The notes beneath the pieces were generated by a model. It saw only the letters and a list, made by a program, of their open reading frames with translations, searched no databases and was not told where the DNA came from. DNA of 64,000 nucleotides from Rhizobium sp. TH2 (GTDB taxonomy: Bacteria; Pseudomonadota; Alphaproteobacteria; Rhizobiales; Rhizobiaceae): assembly GCF_024707525.1 (NCBI RefSeq), contig NZ_CP062231.1:2046001-2110000 (forward strand). The letters run 5' to 3'. A program made the position numbers and the translations under genes. Of this stretch, positions 45,642 through 55,922 are shown one piece after another; the stretch's first letter is position 1, and every line of letters starts with the position of its first letter.

Positions 45642-47021
45642 ATGCCGATAGAGATTCTCATGCCAGCGCTGTCGCCCACCATGGAGGAGGGAACCCTCTC
45701 CAAATGGGTGAAGAATGAAGGCGACACCGTGAAATCCGGCGACGTCATCGCCGAAATAGAAACCGACAAGGCGACGATGGAAGTCGAGGCCGTCGATGAG
45801 GGCGTGCTCGGCAAGCAGCTCGTCGCCGCCGGCACCGAGGGCGTAAAGGTCAACGCGCCGATCGCGCTGCTGTTGCAGGACGGCGAGAGCGCCTCCGACG
45901 CCAAGGCGCCTGCCGCCAAGGCTGAAGCTGCTCCGGCGCCCGTGACAAGCGAAGCGCCGGCACCGGCCGCTTCCGCACCCGTTCCTGCCCAGCCGAAAGC
46001 TGATATTCCGGCCGATCCGTCGATCCCCGCGGGCACCGAAATGGTGCCGACCACCGTCCGCGAAGCACTGCGTGACGCCATGGCCGAGGAAATGCGGCGC
46101 GATCCCGACGTTTTCGTCATGGGCGAGGAAGTCGCGGAGTATCAGGGCGCCTACAAGGTGACGCAAGGCCTGCTGCAGGAATTCGGCGCCAAGCGCGTGG
46201 TCGATACCCCGATCACCGAACATGGCTTTGCCGGTCTCGGCGTCGGCGCTGCGATGGCGGGTCTCCGGCCGATCGTCGAATTTATGACCTTCAACTTCGC
46301 CATGCAGGCGATCGACCAGATCATCAACTCCGCCGCCAAGACGCTCTACATGTCCGGCGGCCAGATGGGCGCGCCCATGGTGTTCCGTGGCCCGAACGGT
46401 GCCGCAGCCCGTGTGGGCGCCCAGCACAGCCAGGATTACGCCGCCTGGTACAGCCACATTCCAGGCCTCAAGGTGGTGCAGCCCTATACGGCGGCCGACG
46501 CCAAGGGCCTGCTGAAATCCGCGATCCGCGATCCCAACCCGATCATCTTCCTGGAAAACGAAATCCTCTACGGCCAGACCTTCGACGTGCCGAAGATGGA
46601 TGATTTCCTGTTGCCGATCGGCAAGGCGCGGCTGCATCGCGCGGGCAAGGATGTCACCATGGTCTCCTGGGGCATCGGCATGACCTATGCGCTGAAGGCG
46701 ATCGCCGAACTCGAAAAGATCGGCATCGATGTCGAACTGATCGACCTCCGGACCATCCGCCCGATGGACCTGCCGGCGATCATCGAATCGGTCAAGAAGA
46801 CCGGCCGTCTGGTCACCGTCGAGGAAGGCTATCCGCAGTCCTCGGTCGGCGATTTCATCGCCAACCGGGTGAGCCGCGAGGCTTTCGACTATCTCGATGC
46901 ACCCGTCATCACCATCGCGGGCAAGGACGTTCCGATGCCCTACGCGGCCAATCTCGAAAAGCTGGCTCTGCCGAATGTCGGCGAAGTCGTCGATGCGGTC
47001 AAAGCCGTCTGCTACAAGTAA
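45642..47021 (+). CDS. pdhB: Pyruvate dehydrogenase E1 component, beta subunit, with N-terminal lipoyl domain
   Basis: A 459-residue protein. Residues 1-80 form a lipoyl domain, with the lipoyl Lys in [12 protein letters not shown], as found in alphaproteobacterial E1 beta. An Ala/Pro-rich linker (about 85-135) leads to the E1 beta catalytic part ([38 protein letters not shown]). It completes the thiamine site with PdhA. A second lipoyl domain in the complex besides E2's is characteristic of this bacterial group. A 38-base segment of the lipoyl region is identical to the matching part of pdhC. Confidence 0.97.
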   Translation: MPIEILMPALSPTMEEGTLSKWVKNEGDTVKSGDVIAEIETDKATMEVEAVDEGVLGKQLVAAGTEGVKVNAPIALLLQDGESASDAKAPAAKAEAAPAPVTSEAPAPAASAPVPAQPKADIPADPSIPAGTEMVPTTVREALRDAMAEEMRRDPDVFVMGEEVAEYQGAYKVTQGLLQEFGAKRVVDTPITEHGFAGLGVGAAMAGLRPIVEFMTFNFAMQAIDQIINSAAKTLYMSGGQMGAPMVFRGPNGAAARVGAQHSQDYAAWYSHIPGLKVVQPYTAADAKGLLKSAIRDPNPIIFLENEILYGQTFDVPKMDDFLLPIGKARLHRAGKDVTMVSWGIGMTYALKAIAELEKIGIDVELIDLRTIRPMDLPAIIESVKKTGRLVTVEEGYPQSSVGDFIANRVSREAFDYLDAPVITIAGKDVPMPYAANLEKLALPNVGEVVDAVKAVCYK

Positions 47022-47036
47022 CGGGGAGGCAAGGTC

Positions 47037-48386
47037 ATGCCCATCAATATCACCATGCCCGCCCTTTCGCCGACCATGGAAGAGGGCAACCTCGCCAAGT
47101 GGCTGGTCAAGGAAGGCGACACCGTCAAATCCGGCGACGTGATCGCCGAGATCGAGACCGACAAGGCGACGATGGAAGTCGAGGCCGTCGATGAAGGCAC
47201 GATCGCCAAGCTCGTCGTTCCAGCCGGCACCGAAGGCGTCAAGGTCAATGCCGTGATCGCGATTCTCGCTGGCGAAGGCGAGGATGTGAAGGCTGCCGCA
47301 TCCGGTGGTGGCGCTGCTCCGGCAAAGGCCGAGGCTGCTCCGGCAACTGCCGCGACGCCCGCGCCCGCCGCTGCACCCAAATCCGACGTCGTGACCGGCG
47401 GTGCGTTTGCCAGCCCGATGGGTTCGGCGCCGCAAGCAAAATCCGGTGAGCGCACGTTCTCGTCGCCGCTCGCACGCCGTCTGGCCAAGGAAGCCGGACT
47501 CGACATTTCAGCCATATTAGGCTCCGGCCCGCATGGCCGCGTCGTGAAATCGGATGTCGAAAAAGCCGTCTCCTCCGGTGGCGCCAAGGCAGCACCAGCA
47601 GCGACCCCATCGGTTGGACAGGCAGCACCGGCAGCCGCACCAAAGGGTGCGTCGGAGGAATCCGTGCTCAAGCTGTTCGAGGCAGGCTCATACGAACTCG
47701 TGCCGCATGACGGCATGCGCAAGACGATCGCGCGCCGGCTCACCGAGTCCAAGCAGACGATTCCGCATTTCTACGTATCGGTCGATTGCGAGCTCGATGC
47801 GCTGCTGGCACTGCGTGCCCAGCTCAACGATGCGGCACCGAAGAAGGATGATAAGCCGGCTTACAAGCTCTCGGTCAACGACATGGTGATCAAGGCTCTC
47901 GCGCTCTCGCTCCGCGACGTGCCGGATGCCAATGTCTCCTGGACCGACAGCAACATGGTCAAGCACAAGCATTCCGATGTCGGGGTCGCCGTCTCGATCC
48001 CGGGAGGCCTGATCACGCCAATCGTCCGCCATGCCGAGCTCAAGAGCCTGTCGGCGATCTCCAACGAAATGAAGGACCTCGGCAAGCGCGCCAAGGAACG
48101 CAAGCTGAAGCCGGAGGAATACCAGGGCGGCACGACCTCGGTCTCCAACATGGGCATGATGGGCGTCTCCAATTTCGCCGCCGTCGTCAACCCGCCGCAT
48201 GCGACGATCCTTGCGGTCGGCGCCGGGCAGGAGCGGGTGATCGTGAAGAACAAGCAGATGGTGATTGCGCAGGTGATGACGGTGACGCTGTCAACCGACC
48301 ACCGCGCGGTGGATGGCGCACTGGGTGCGGAACTGCTCGGGGCCTTCAAGCGGTATATCGAGAACCCGATGGGCATGCTGGTTTAA
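47037..48386 (+). CDS. pdhC: Dihydrolipoamide acetyltransferase, E2 of pyruvate dehydrogenase
   Basis: A 449-residue E2. Residues 1-80 are the lipoyl domain (Lys in [11 protein letters not shown]). An Ala/Pro-rich linker follows, then the peripheral subunit-binding domain about 135-170 ([33 protein letters not shown]). The catalytic acyltransferase domain is about 220-449, with the active-site His-Asp motif [10 protein letters not shown]2 forms the core of the complex and transfers acetyl to CoA. pdhB lies 15 bases upstream and the SGNH gene starts 16 bases downstream, so they form one operon. Confidence 0.97.
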   Translation: MPINITMPALSPTMEEGNLAKWLVKEGDTVKSGDVIAEIETDKATMEVEAVDEGTIAKLVVPAGTEGVKVNAVIAILAGEGEDVKAAASGGGAAPAKAEAAPATAATPAPAAAPKSDVVTGGAFASPMGSAPQAKSGERTFSSPLARRLAKEAGLDISAILGSGPHGRVVKSDVEKAVSSGGAKAAPAATPSVGQAAPAAAPKGASEESVLKLFEAGSYELVPHDGMRKTIARRLTESKQTIPHFYVSVDCELDALLALRAQLNDAAPKKDDKPAYKLSVNDMVIKALALSLRDVPDANVSWTDSNMVKHKHSDVGVAVSIPGGLITPIVRHAELKSLSAISNEMKDLGKRAKERKLKPEEYQGGTTSVSNMGMMGVSNFAAVVNPPHATILAVGAGQERVIVKNKQMVIAQVMTVTLSTDHRAVDGALGAELLGAFKRYIENPMGMLV

Positions 48387-48402
48387 GACATCGGAGAACA
48401 AC

Positions 48403-49044
48403 ATGAAAACAGTTCTCTGCTTTGGCGACAGCCTGACCTGGGGCGTGGATGCGGAAAACGATACCCGCCACGCCTACGAAAACCGCTGGCCGTCCGTGCT
48501 GCAGAAAGGCCTTGGTCACGGCGTGCGGGTCATCCCGGAAGGGCTGAATGGCCGCACGACCGTCTATGATGACCACACGGCCGATTGTGATCGCAACGGC
48601 GCGCGCCTGCTGCCGACGATCCTCGAAACCCATGCGCCGCTGGACCTGATCATCATCCTGCTCGGCACCAATGACCTCAAGCCGGTCTTCGCCAACAATG
48701 CGGTGATCGTCGGCCATGGCCTGACGCGGCTGGTGGAGATCATCCGTCATCACGCCTGGCCGATGGGCATGGAGAGCGAGCCGGACATCCTGCTCGTCTC
48801 GCCGCCGCCGTTCTGCGAGACGGACCATGCGCTGCTGGGGCCGATGTTCGCAGGCCGGATCGGCGAGAGCCACAACCTCGCCTCCGTCTATCGCGATCTT
48901 GCCGACGACCTCGGCTGCGGCTTCTTCGATGCCGGTGCGGTGGCGAAGACGACGCCGATCGACGGCATTCACCTCGATGCCGAGAATACCGCCGCCATCG
49001 GGCGCGGGCTGGAGCCCATCGTCCGCATGATGCTCGGAATGTGA
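48403..49044 (+). CDS. SGNH/GDSL hydrolase
   Basis: A 213-residue hydrolase of the SGNH family. Block I is CFGDSLTWG with the catalytic Ser, the Gly of block II is in EGLNGRTT, the Asn of block III is in LLGTNDLK, and the catalytic Asp-His pair is in DGIHLD near the C terminus. No signal peptide is seen, so it is cytoplasmic. It probably acts as an esterase or arylesterase, and its natural substrate is unknown. The open frame starts at 48313, overlapping pdhC, but the ATG at 48403 gives the clean MKTVLCFGDSLTWG start. Its place between pdhC and lpdA is conserved in rhizobia. Confidence 0.9.
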   Translation: MKTVLCFGDSLTWGVDAENDTRHAYENRWPSVLQKGLGHGVRVIPEGLNGRTTVYDDHTADCDRNGARLLPTILETHAPLDLIIILLGTNDLKPVFANNAVIVGHGLTRLVEIIRHHAWPMGMESEPDILLVSPPPFCETDHALLGPMFAGRIGESHNLASVYRDLADDLGCGFFDAGAVAKTTPIDGIHLDAENTAAIGRGLEPIVRMMLGM

Positions 49045-49087
49045 GGCCCACGGGCCTCACCAATATTTGCCAGGAAGTGGAACACCC

Positions 49088-50551
49088 ATGTCGAACGCTT
49101 ATGACGTCATAGTTATCGGTTCCGGTCCGGGCGGCTATATCGCCGCGATCCGGGCGGCACAGCTTGGGCTGAAGACCGCGATCGTCGAGCGCGAGCATCT
49201 CGCAGGCATCTGCTCGAACTGGGGCTGCATCCCGACCAAGGCGCTGCTGCGCTCGGCCGAGATCTATCACTATGCCAAGCATCCCGGCGATTACGGGCTG
49301 AAGATCGAGGGCACCGTGTCACCCGACCTCAAGGCCATCGTCGCCCGTTCGCGCGGCATCGCCCAGCGCATGAACGGCGGCGTCGGCTTCCTCATGAAGA
49401 AGAACAAGGTGGACGTGATCTGGGGCGAGGCGAAGCTGACCAAGGCTTCCTCAGGGGATAAACCCGGCGAGATCGTCGTCGCCAAGACCACCAAGAAGCC
49501 GGTCGAGCCGCAGGCGCCGCTGCCGAAGAACACGCTGGGCGAGGGTACCTATACCGCCAAGCACATCATCATTGCCACCGGTGCCCGTCCGCGTGCGTTG
49601 CCGGGCATCGAGCCTGATGGCAAGCTGATCTGGACCTATTTCGAGGCGATGAAGCCGGATGAGATGCCGAAATCGCTGCTGGTCATGGGTTCGGGCGCCA
49701 TCGGCATCGAATTCGCCAGCTTCTACCGCACCATGGGCGTCGACGTGACCGTCGTGGAAATCATGCCACAGGTGATGCCGGTCGAGGATGCGGAAATCTC
49801 CGCGCTCGCCAAGAAGCAGTTCGAGAAGCAGGGCATGAAGATCCTGCTCGACACCAAGGTCACGAAGGTCGTCAAAACAGCTAATTCCATCACCGCGACG
49901 GTCGAACTCAAGGACGGCAAGACGCAGGAGATCACCGCCGACCGGATGATCTCGGCGGTCGGCGTCCAGGCCAATGTCGAGAACATTGGCCTAGAGACCC
50001 TCGGCGTGAAGACCGATCGCGGCTTCATCGCCATCGATGGCTACGGCAAGACCAATGTACCGGGCATCTATGCGATCGGCGATGTGGCCGGCCCGCCGAT
50101 GCTCGCCCACAAGGCCGAGCATGAGGCGGTTATCTGCATCGAAAAGATCGCCGGCCTGCCCAATGTCCATCCCATGGACAAGCTCAAGATCCCGGGCTGC
50201 ACCTATTGCCACCCGCAGGTGGCTTCGGTTGGCATCACGGAAGCCAAGGCGAAGGCCGATGGCCGCGAAATCCGCGTAGGCCGCTTCCCGTTCGTCGCCA
50301 ATGGCAAGGCGATCGCGCTCGGCGAGGACCAGGGCATGGTGAAGACGATCTTCGATAAGAAGACCGGCGAGCTTCTGGGCGCCCATATGGTCGGCGCGGA
50401 AGTCACCGAACTGATCCAGGGCTTCGTCGTGGCGATGAACCTCGAAACGACGGAGGAAGAGCTGATGCACACGATCTTCCCGCATCCGACCATTTCGGAG
50501 ACGCTGAAGGAAAGCGTGCTCGACGCCTATGGCAGGGCCTTGAACGCCTGA
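49088..50551 (+). CDS. lpdA: Dihydrolipoamide dehydrogenase (E3)
   Basis: A 487-residue flavoprotein that reoxidises dihydrolipoyl groups of the pyruvate dehydrogenase complex. The N-terminal FAD motif is VIVIGSGPGGYIAAIRAAQLG, the redox-active disulfide CSNWGC is in GICSNWGCIPTKALL, the NAD motif is LLVMGSGAIGIEFASF, and the catalytic His-Glu pair in the C-terminal interface is HPTISE. A small basic insertion around residues 126-150 (KKPVEPQAPLPKN) is typical of rhizobial enzymes. The ATG at 49088 fits the family start. It is the last gene of the pdh operon. Confidence 0.97.
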   Translation: MSNAYDVIVIGSGPGGYIAAIRAAQLGLKTAIVEREHLAGICSNWGCIPTKALLRSAEIYHYAKHPGDYGLKIEGTVSPDLKAIVARSRGIAQRMNGGVGFLMKKNKVDVIWGEAKLTKASSGDKPGEIVVAKTTKKPVEPQAPLPKNTLGEGTYTAKHIIIATGARPRALPGIEPDGKLIWTYFEAMKPDEMPKSLLVMGSGAIGIEFASFYRTMGVDVTVVEIMPQVMPVEDAEISALAKKQFEKQGMKILLDTKVTKVVKTANSITATVELKDGKTQEITADRMISAVGVQANVENIGLETLGVKTDRGFIAIDGYGKTNVPGIYAIGDVAGPPMLAHKAEHEAVICIEKIAGLPNVHPMDKLKIPGCTYCHPQVASVGITEAKAKADGREIRVGRFPFVANGKAIALGEDQGMVKTIFDKKTGELLGAHMVGAEVTELIQGFVVAMNLETTEEELMHTIFPHPTISETLKESVLDAYGRALNA

Positions 50552-50629
50552 TGACCAGCGGCCCGATGGAACTTTTCCCTGCTTTCGGCGTTCTTGACGT
50601 GTCAGACACTCAAGAATCGGGGATTTTCC

Positions 50630-50890
50630 ATGGAACTCAATGGCGTAGGTTGGATCGCGGCAATCATCATAGGCGGCCTGGCCGGATGGTTCGCGGAAAT
50701 GTTTATGAAGTCCAATATGGGCTTGTTCATGAACATCATTCTCGGCATCGTCGGTGCCGCGCTTCTGAATTTCATTCTCGGATCGTTGCTGAACGTCGGG
50801 TACACGGGCTGGATCGCCTATCTGATCATTGGCTTCATCGGCGCCTGCATCTTGATCGCGCTGGGGCGCATGCTTCGCCGCGGCAGTTGA
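50630..50890 (+). CDS. GlsB/YeaQ/YmgE-family membrane protein
   Basis: An 86-residue hydrophobic protein of the transglycosylase-associated (GlsB/YeaQ/YmgE) family, usually linked to stress response. It has three membrane segments: WIAAIIIGGLAGWFAEMF, MNIILGIVGAALLNFILGSL and AYLIIGFIGACILIALG, with the typical Gly-rich GGLAGW and LGIVGA motifs. The Met at 50630 gives the normal family length, and an ORF start at 50594 is less likely. It lies between lpdA and lipA, its usual place in rhizobia. Its exact role is not established. Confidence 0.88.
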   Translation: MELNGVGWIAAIIIGGLAGWFAEMFMKSNMGLFMNIILGIVGAALLNFILGSLLNVGYTGWIAYLIIGFIGACILIALGRMLRRGS

Positions 50891-50919
50891 ATCCGTCTCA
50901 CTTTAGAACTATTTCAAAT

Positions 50920-50954
50920 GAGGCCGTGGCGCGTGTCGCCGCGGCCTCGTTTTT
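50920..50954 (+). terminator. Rho-independent terminator after the GlsB-family gene
   Basis: GAGGCCG-T-GGCG pairs with CGCC-G-CGGCCTC and is followed by GTTTTTG. It lies 30 bases after the stop and just upstream of lipA. Confidence 0.85.
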
Positions 50955-50972
50955 GCGTCCGCGGGGAATCTG

Positions 50973-51941
50973 ATGGTCACCATTCTCGACACTGTGAGCC
51001 TCGACAAGCGGGTCCGGCACCCCGAAAAGGCGCATCGGCCCGATACCGAAGTGCTGCGCAAGCCGGACTGGATTCGTGTGCGCGCCCCCGTCTCCAAGGG
51101 CTACCAGGAGACCAAGGCGCTGGTGAAGGAACACCGCCTCGTCACCGTCTGCGAGGAAGCCGGCTGCCCCAATATCGGTGAGTGCTGGGACAAGAAGCAC
51201 GCCACATTCATGATCATGGGCGAGATCTGCACCCGCGCCTGCGCCTTCTGCAACGTCTCGACCGGCCGCCCGCTGGCACTCGATCGCGAAGAGCCCGCCA
51301 ACGTCGCCAAGGCGGTGAAGAAGATGGGCCTCAGCCACGTCGTCATCACCTCCGTCGATCGCGACGATCTTGACGACGGCGGTGCCGAACATTTCGAACA
51401 CGTGATCCGGGCGATCCGCGAGACGTCGCCATTGACGACGATCGAGATTCTGACACCGGATTTCCTGCGCAAGCCGGGTGCGCTGGAGCGCGTCGTGGCC
51501 GCCAAGCCAGATGTCTTCAACCACAATCTCGAAACCGTGCCGTCGAACTACCTGACGGTCCGTCCGGGGGCCCGCTACTTCCACTCGATCCGGCTGTTGC
51601 AACAGGTCAAGGAACTCGATCCCACCATGTTCACCAAGTCGGGCATCATGGTTGGACTTGGCGAAGAGCGCAACGAAGTGCTGCAGTTGATGGACGACCT
51701 GCGCGTCGCCGATGTCGATTTCCTCACCATCGGCCAATATCTCCAGCCGACCCGCAAGCACCATCAGGTGATGAGCTTCGTGACACCCGATGAGTTCAAG
51801 TCCTACGAGACGGTCGCCTATACCAAGGGCTTCCTGATGGTGGCCTCGAGCCCGCTGACCCGCTCCTCGCACCATGCCGGCGACGATTTTGCCCGTCTGA
51901 AGGCGGCGCGCGAGAAGATGCTGGCCAAGGCCGTCGCTTGA
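50973..51941 (+). CDS. lipA: Lipoyl synthase
   Basis: A 322-residue radical-SAM enzyme that inserts two sulfurs into octanoyl groups on lipoyl domains, including those of PdhB and PdhC encoded just upstream. The auxiliary cluster motif is [12 protein letters not shown], the radical-SAM cluster motif is CTRACAFC, and the C-terminal RSSHHAGDD carries the conserved serine that ligates the auxiliary cluster. All are intact. The ATG follows a GGGG-rich site. It lies after a terminator and is probably transcribed separately from the pdh genes. Confidence 0.97.
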   Translation: MVTILDTVSLDKRVRHPEKAHRPDTEVLRKPDWIRVRAPVSKGYQETKALVKEHRLVTVCEEAGCPNIGECWDKKHATFMIMGEICTRACAFCNVSTGRPLALDREEPANVAKAVKKMGLSHVVITSVDRDDLDDGGAEHFEHVIRAIRETSPLTTIEILTPDFLRKPGALERVVAAKPDVFNHNLETVPSNYLTVRPGARYFHSIRLLQQVKELDPTMFTKSGIMVGLGEERNEVLQLMDDLRVADVDFLTIGQYLQPTRKHHQVMSFVTPDEFKSYETVAYTKGFLMVASSPLTRSSHHAGDDFARLKAAREKMLAKAVA

Positions 51942-52032
51942 AGCCATCCTGGTCCGATATTTTCGGGTTGCAGCCTGAGCGAGGTTGAAGGACACTCCTG
52001 ATCAAGGCTTTGATGCCCATCAGGAGGACGTC

Positions 52033-53469
52033 ATGGATATAGCCGCTCTTTTTTCGCAGGCTGCGCGCGAGGCTGCCCGTTTTCGCGAGGGCTCGGCGAC
52101 ACGGCCGCATCATCCGGCGCGGATGTATGCGGATTGCGTCGATCTGTTTTCCGAGCCGTTGCCCGAAGCGGGAATCTCGGAGGATGCTGTCATCCGCGAT
52201 CTCGTCGAAAAGGCGGAACCCGGCTTGCACGCCATGACCGGGCCACGCTTCCACGGCTGGGTTATCGGCGGCTCGCATCCGGTCGGCGTCGCGGCAGACA
52301 TGCTTACCAGCGCCTGGGGCCAGAACGCCGGCAACCATATCGCGACGCCTTCCGCGGCGGCAGCGGAGCTGATCGCGGGCCGCTGGCTGGTGGAAATGCT
52401 CGGTCTGCCGCCGAGCGCTTCAGTCGGCTTCGTGACCGGCGCCACCATGGCAAACTTCACCGGCCTCGCAGCCGCCCGCAGCTTTGTCCTCGATCAGGCC
52501 GGCTGGGATGCCGATCGCAATGGCCTGTTTGGCGCGCCGCAGATCAGCGTCGTCATCGGAGACGACGCCCATACGACGGTGTTTTCCGCGTTGCAATTCC
52601 TTGGTCTTGGTCACGATCGGGTCGTCCGCGTACCGACGGACGAGCAGGGGCGGATGGTGGTGCCGCAATTCGAGCGCGCAATCGCCAGCGTGGAAGGGCC
52701 GGTCATCGTGATCGTGCAGGCCGGCCAGATCAACACCGGCTGCTTCGACGATTTCACTGCGATCGTTCCGATGGCGAAGGCGAGGGGAGCCTGGGTCCAT
52801 GTCGATGGCGCCTTCGGCCTCTGGGCGCAGGTGACTTCATCGTACCGACATCTGACGAGGGGTGTCGAGCTTGCTGATAGCTGGGCGACCGACGGCCACA
52901 AATGGCTCCAGACGCCTTATGACTGCGGTTACGCCATCGTTCGCAATGAGGCTGTGCACCGCCGCGCCATGACCATCGCCGCAAGCTATCTGCCGGCGGC
53001 GGCGGAGGACGAGCGCGACCCGTCGCATTACGTGCCGGAGCTTTCCCGCCGGGCGCGCGGCTTCGCCACCTTGGCAGTGATCAAACATCTCGGCCGCGCG
53101 GGCATTGCCGAGATGATCGAGCGGAACTGCGCCGCAGCCCGCCGGGTTGCCGAATTGGCGACGCAGGAAGTTGGTATTGGGGTCGTCAATGACGTCGTCC
53201 TCAATCAGGCGATCATCCGCTTCGGCGGACATCTCGGCGACGAAGCAGGCGATGCCATGACGGTCGAAACCGTCGCCGAACTGCAGCGGGATGGCCGCTT
53301 GTTCGCCGGAGGCGCCAAGTGGCGCGGCCGGCAAGTGATGCGGCTTTCTGTGTGCAACTATCAGACCGATCTCGAACAGGCGGAGATCGATGCCGATGCG
53401 ATCATCAAAGCGTATCGAATTGTGCGTGCGAGGAATGCGAGACAAGGTCAGGCAACGGCAGGGCGGTAA
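52033..53469 (+). CDS. PLP-dependent (group II) amino-acid decarboxylase family protein
   Basis: A 478-residue pyridoxal-phosphate enzyme of the glutamate/aromatic decarboxylase fold. The PLP Lys is in DSWATDGHKWLQTPYDCG, the cofactor Asp region is VHVDGAFGLWA, and GFVTGATMANFTGLAAAR fits phosphate binding. The ATG at 52033 follows AGGAGGACGTC, a strong ribosome site; the frame is open to 51985. The substrate could be an aromatic amino acid, glutamate or aspartate, but the sequence alone does not decide. It sits between lipA and ratA, a spot where rhizobia often have nothing, so it may be an insertion particular to this lineage. Confidence 0.88.
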   Translation: MDIAALFSQAAREAARFREGSATRPHHPARMYADCVDLFSEPLPEAGISEDAVIRDLVEKAEPGLHAMTGPRFHGWVIGGSHPVGVAADMLTSAWGQNAGNHIATPSAAAAELIAGRWLVEMLGLPPSASVGFVTGATMANFTGLAAARSFVLDQAGWDADRNGLFGAPQISVVIGDDAHTTVFSALQFLGLGHDRVVRVPTDEQGRMVVPQFERAIASVEGPVIVIVQAGQINTGCFDDFTAIVPMAKARGAWVHVDGAFGLWAQVTSSYRHLTRGVELADSWATDGHKWLQTPYDCGYAIVRNEAVHRRAMTIAASYLPAAAEDERDPSHYVPELSRRARGFATLAVIKHLGRAGIAEMIERNCAAARRVAELATQEVGIGVVNDVVLNQAIIRFGGHLGDEAGDAMTVETVAELQRDGRLFAGGAKWRGRQVMRLSVCNYQTDLEQAEIDADAIIKAYRIVRARNARQGQATAGR

Positions 53470-53588
53470 CGGTTGCCAGCGCCTTGTCGCCGATTATCGC
53501 ATCGCAACGGCGAAAATGTCAAAGTGGCTTACTTGTGCAAAAGCCGCGGGCGACATAAGTCGAGTGAAACAATAATTGCCGCGAAATC

Positions 53589-54044
53589 ATGCCCCAGTTC
53601 GAAACCCGCCGCCCAGCCAGCCACACCGCCGACGAGATGTTCGCGCTCGTGGCCGACGTGGAAAAATATCCGGAATTCCTGCCGCTTTGCGAGGCCCTGA
53701 CGGTGCGGAGCCGCAAGGAACGCGACGGCAAGACCTTGCTGGTGGCCGATATGAGCATCGGCTACAAGGCGATCCGTGAGACCTTCACCACCCAGGTCTT
53801 CCTCAAGCCCGAGGAGCGTGTGATCGAGGTGAAATATATCGACGGGCCGTTCAAATATCTCAGCAATATCTGGCGCTTCGAGGACACGAGCGAGGGGCGC
53901 TCGGATGTCGTCTTCTTCATCGACTACGAGTTCAAGAGCCGCATTCTCGGCGCGTTGATGGGCTCGATGTTCGATCGCGCCTTCCGCATGTTCTCAGAGG
54001 CCTTCGAGAAGCGGGCGGACAAGATTTACAGCCCAGCAGCGTAG
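53589..54044 (+). CDS. RatA/Coq10-family START-domain protein
   Basis: A 151-residue Coq10/RatA protein with one START-like lipid-binding domain. Typical segments are ETRRPASHTADEMFALVADVEKYPEFLPLCEAL and IEVKYIDGPFKYLSNIWRFE. In alphaproteobacteria the family binds ubiquinone and helps its delivery to the respiratory chain; in E. coli RatA was described as a ribosome-association toxin. The ubiquinone role is favoured here because of the organism type and the usual place near lipA. Its stop is only four bases from the convergent cinA-type gene. Confidence 0.92.
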   Translation: MPQFETRRPASHTADEMFALVADVEKYPEFLPLCEALTVRSRKERDGKTLLVADMSIGYKAIRETFTTQVFLKPEERVIEVKYIDGPFKYLSNIWRFEDTSEGRSDVVFFIDYEFKSRILGALMGSMFDRAFRMFSEAFEKRADKIYSPAA

Positions 54045-54048
54045 GCGA

Positions 54049-54549
54049 TCAGCCCAGCTTGGCGAGTTCGATGATCATTTCCAGCGCCGTTTCCACCGCC
54101 GCCATCCTGATATCGTGCCGTCCGATATCGCCATAGTTCATCTCGCGGTGTATCATCGCGCCCTTGTAGTGGCGGCCGCCGAAGTGCACGAGACCGACTG
54201 GCTTGCCGGTCGAGCCGCCGTCCGGGCCGGCAATGCCGGTGACTGACACCGAAATGCCGGCCTCCGAGCGCGACATTGCACCATGCGCCATTTCCAGCGC
54301 GACATCCTTCGAGACGGCGCCGTATTGCCGGAGCGTGATCGACATCACGCCGAGCATCTCTGTCTTGGCCTGGTCGGAATAGGTGATGAAGCCGCGTTCC
54401 AGCACCTTGCTGGCACCCGGGATTTCGGTGATGCAGCCGGCCACCAATCCTCCGGTGCAGGATTCCGCCGTCGCGATCATGACGTTCTTCTCGACGCAGA
54501 GCGCCACGACCTCCCTGGCAAGCTCGTATATGATGGTTTCGTTGCTCAT
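54049..54549 (-). CDS. CinA C-terminal family nicotinamide-nucleotide amidohydrolase
   Basis: A 166-residue CinA-C/PncC-type amidase that converts nicotinamide mononucleotide to nicotinic acid mononucleotide. Conserved motifs are [68 protein letters not shown] and LVHFG. The length is that of the stand-alone domain, without the N-terminal molybdopterin-like part of full CinA. Its ATG overlaps the stop of ispDF by four bases, so it is translationally coupled to it. Confidence 0.93.
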   Translation of the reverse strand: MSNETIIYELAREVVALCVEKNVMIATAESCTGGLVAGCITEIPGASKVLERGFITYSDQAKTEMLGVMSITLRQYGAVSKDVALEMAHGAMSRSEAGISVSVTGIAGPDGGSTGKPVGLVHFGGRHYKGAMIHREMNYGDIGRHDIRMAAVETALEMIIELAKLG

Positions 54550-55757
54550 TGCGGTGTTCTCCCATAGACGACCGTCGCGGTGGCGATTGCGGCGATGCCT
54601 TCACCCCGGCCGACGAAGCCGATCTTTTCATTCGTCGTCGCCTTCACCGAACACCGTTCGAGCTCGATACCCAGCATTTCGGCCAGCATTCTGCGCATCG
54701 ATTCCCTGTGCGGGCCTATCTTCGGCGCCTCGGCGATGATGGAGACGTCGGCATTCATGATCGTCCCGCCGTGGTCGCGCACGATTTTTGCCGCATGTTC
54801 GAGGAAGATGCGGGAGGCGGCACCCTTCCATTGCGGGTCGGACGGCGGGAAGTGATCGCCGATATCACCCGCGCCGCAGGTGGCGAGCAGCGCATCCGTC
54901 AAGGCATGCAGCGCCACGTCGGCGTCGGAATGGCCCTTCAGCCGCTGGTCGTGCGGAATTTTGACGCCGCAAAGGGTCACCCCGTCGCCGGGTTCGAGCT
55001 GGTGGACGTCATAACCGTTTCCGGTGCGGACATCGGGGAGGTGGTTTCGCATCAGCTTCTCGTCCGCCAGTTCGATATCGCGTTTCAGGGTGAGCTTGAT
55101 GTTTTCACGGTCGCCGTCAATGAGCTTGACCCTTATGTCCTGCCATTCGGCGATCGCCGCATCGTCGGTGAAATCGGTGAGGCCCGCCGCGGCAGCCGCC
55201 CGGTGGCCGGCGAGGATCATCGGGTAGTCGAAGCTCTGCGGCGTCTGGGCGGCATAAAGGCCGGTGCGGGAGACGGTGCTTTCGATATAGAAGTCGTCGG
55301 TAGCCCGCTTGAGCGTATCGGAGACTGGACAGACCGGCAGCACCGCCTTTTCGCCTCCGATATGCGCGGCAAGAATCGCATTGAGCATGCCTGACGTGAA
55401 GAAGGGGCGCACGGCATCATGGATCATTACATGGGTAATGCCGCTCGACTCCAGGGCCTCGAGCCCGTTCAGCACCGAGGCCTGCCGGGTCGCGCCGCCG
55501 AGAACGGTTTCGATGGCAGCTCCTGGGGGGAACGTGGTCTTGCAGCTTGCATAGAGGTCTTCGTCATCGGCATGGATGGCGATGACGATTCTCGCCGTGT
55601 GCTTCCAGGCCGCGAATTTCTTGACCGAATGGGTGATGACAGGCACGCCGCCGATCAGCCGGTATTGCTTCGGCCCGTCGGGATGGGCGCCTGCGCGTTC
55701 ACCACGCCCGGCAGCGACGATCAATATGCCAAACCTGGGCGCTTCAGGCAGTGTCAT
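54546..55757 (-). CDS. ispDF: IspDF, bifunctional methylerythritol-phosphate pathway enzyme
   Basis: A 403-residue fusion. Residues 1-230 are IspD (2-C-methyl-D-erythritol 4-phosphate cytidylyltransferase), with the nucleotide-binding [18 protein letters not shown] and TDDAAIAE. Residues about 245-403 are IspF (methylerythritol cyclodiphosphate synthase), with the metal site [28 protein letters not shown] and the C-terminal [16 protein letters not shown]. Both enzymes belong to isoprenoid synthesis. The fusion is standard in alphaproteobacteria. The cinA-type gene follows on the same strand; the dusB-ntrBC operon is divergent. Confidence 0.97.
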   Translation of the reverse strand: MTLPEAPRFGILIVAAGRGERAGAHPDGPKQYRLIGGVPVITHSVKKFAAWKHTARIVIAIHADDEDLYASCKTTFPPGAAIETVLGGATRQASVLNGLEALESSGITHVMIHDAVRPFFTSGMLNAILAAHIGGEKAVLPVCPVSDTLKRATDDFYIESTVSRTGLYAAQTPQSFDYPMILAGHRAAAAAGLTDFTDDAAIAEWQDIRVKLIDGDRENIKLTLKRDIELADEKLMRNHLPDVRTGNGYDVHQLEPGDGVTLCGVKIPHDQRLKGHSDADVALHALTDALLATCGAGDIGDHFPPSDPQWKGAASRIFLEHAAKIVRDHGGTIMNADVSIIAEAPKIGPHRESMRRMLAEMLGIELERCSVKATTNEKIGFVGRGEGIAAIATATVVYGRTPQ

Positions 55758-55922
55758 GATTATTCACAAGTGATCCGCTATTGCTTTCATTCGCCTTTAT
55801 AGGCGCCTAACGGCAAAGGCCAGTGGATGTCAGCTTGTTTTTTAGGCCGGCCACCGAATCCACTTGGCAACGCCAACGGATATGTCTAAAAATAATGCAC
55901 GATTATTGAGTGCCTGAAAGAT
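55758..55922. other. Divergent intergenic region ispDF / dusB
   Basis: 165 bases carrying both promoters. A TGCAC...GTGC pair near 55896 recalls the NtrC site TGCAC-N7-GTGCA, but the spacing is 9 and the last base does not match, so I do not call it. No hairpin with a T-run or small gene is visible. Confidence 0.4.

Noticed and set aside
45600..47435. 611-codon minus-strand open frame opposite pdhB and pdhC
   Set aside because: Antisense shadow across two clear genes, with no ribosome site or family resemblance.
55880..55922. Possible NtrC-binding site before dusB
   Set aside because: TGCAC and GTGC are present but separated by 9 instead of 7 bases, and the last base differs from the consensus.
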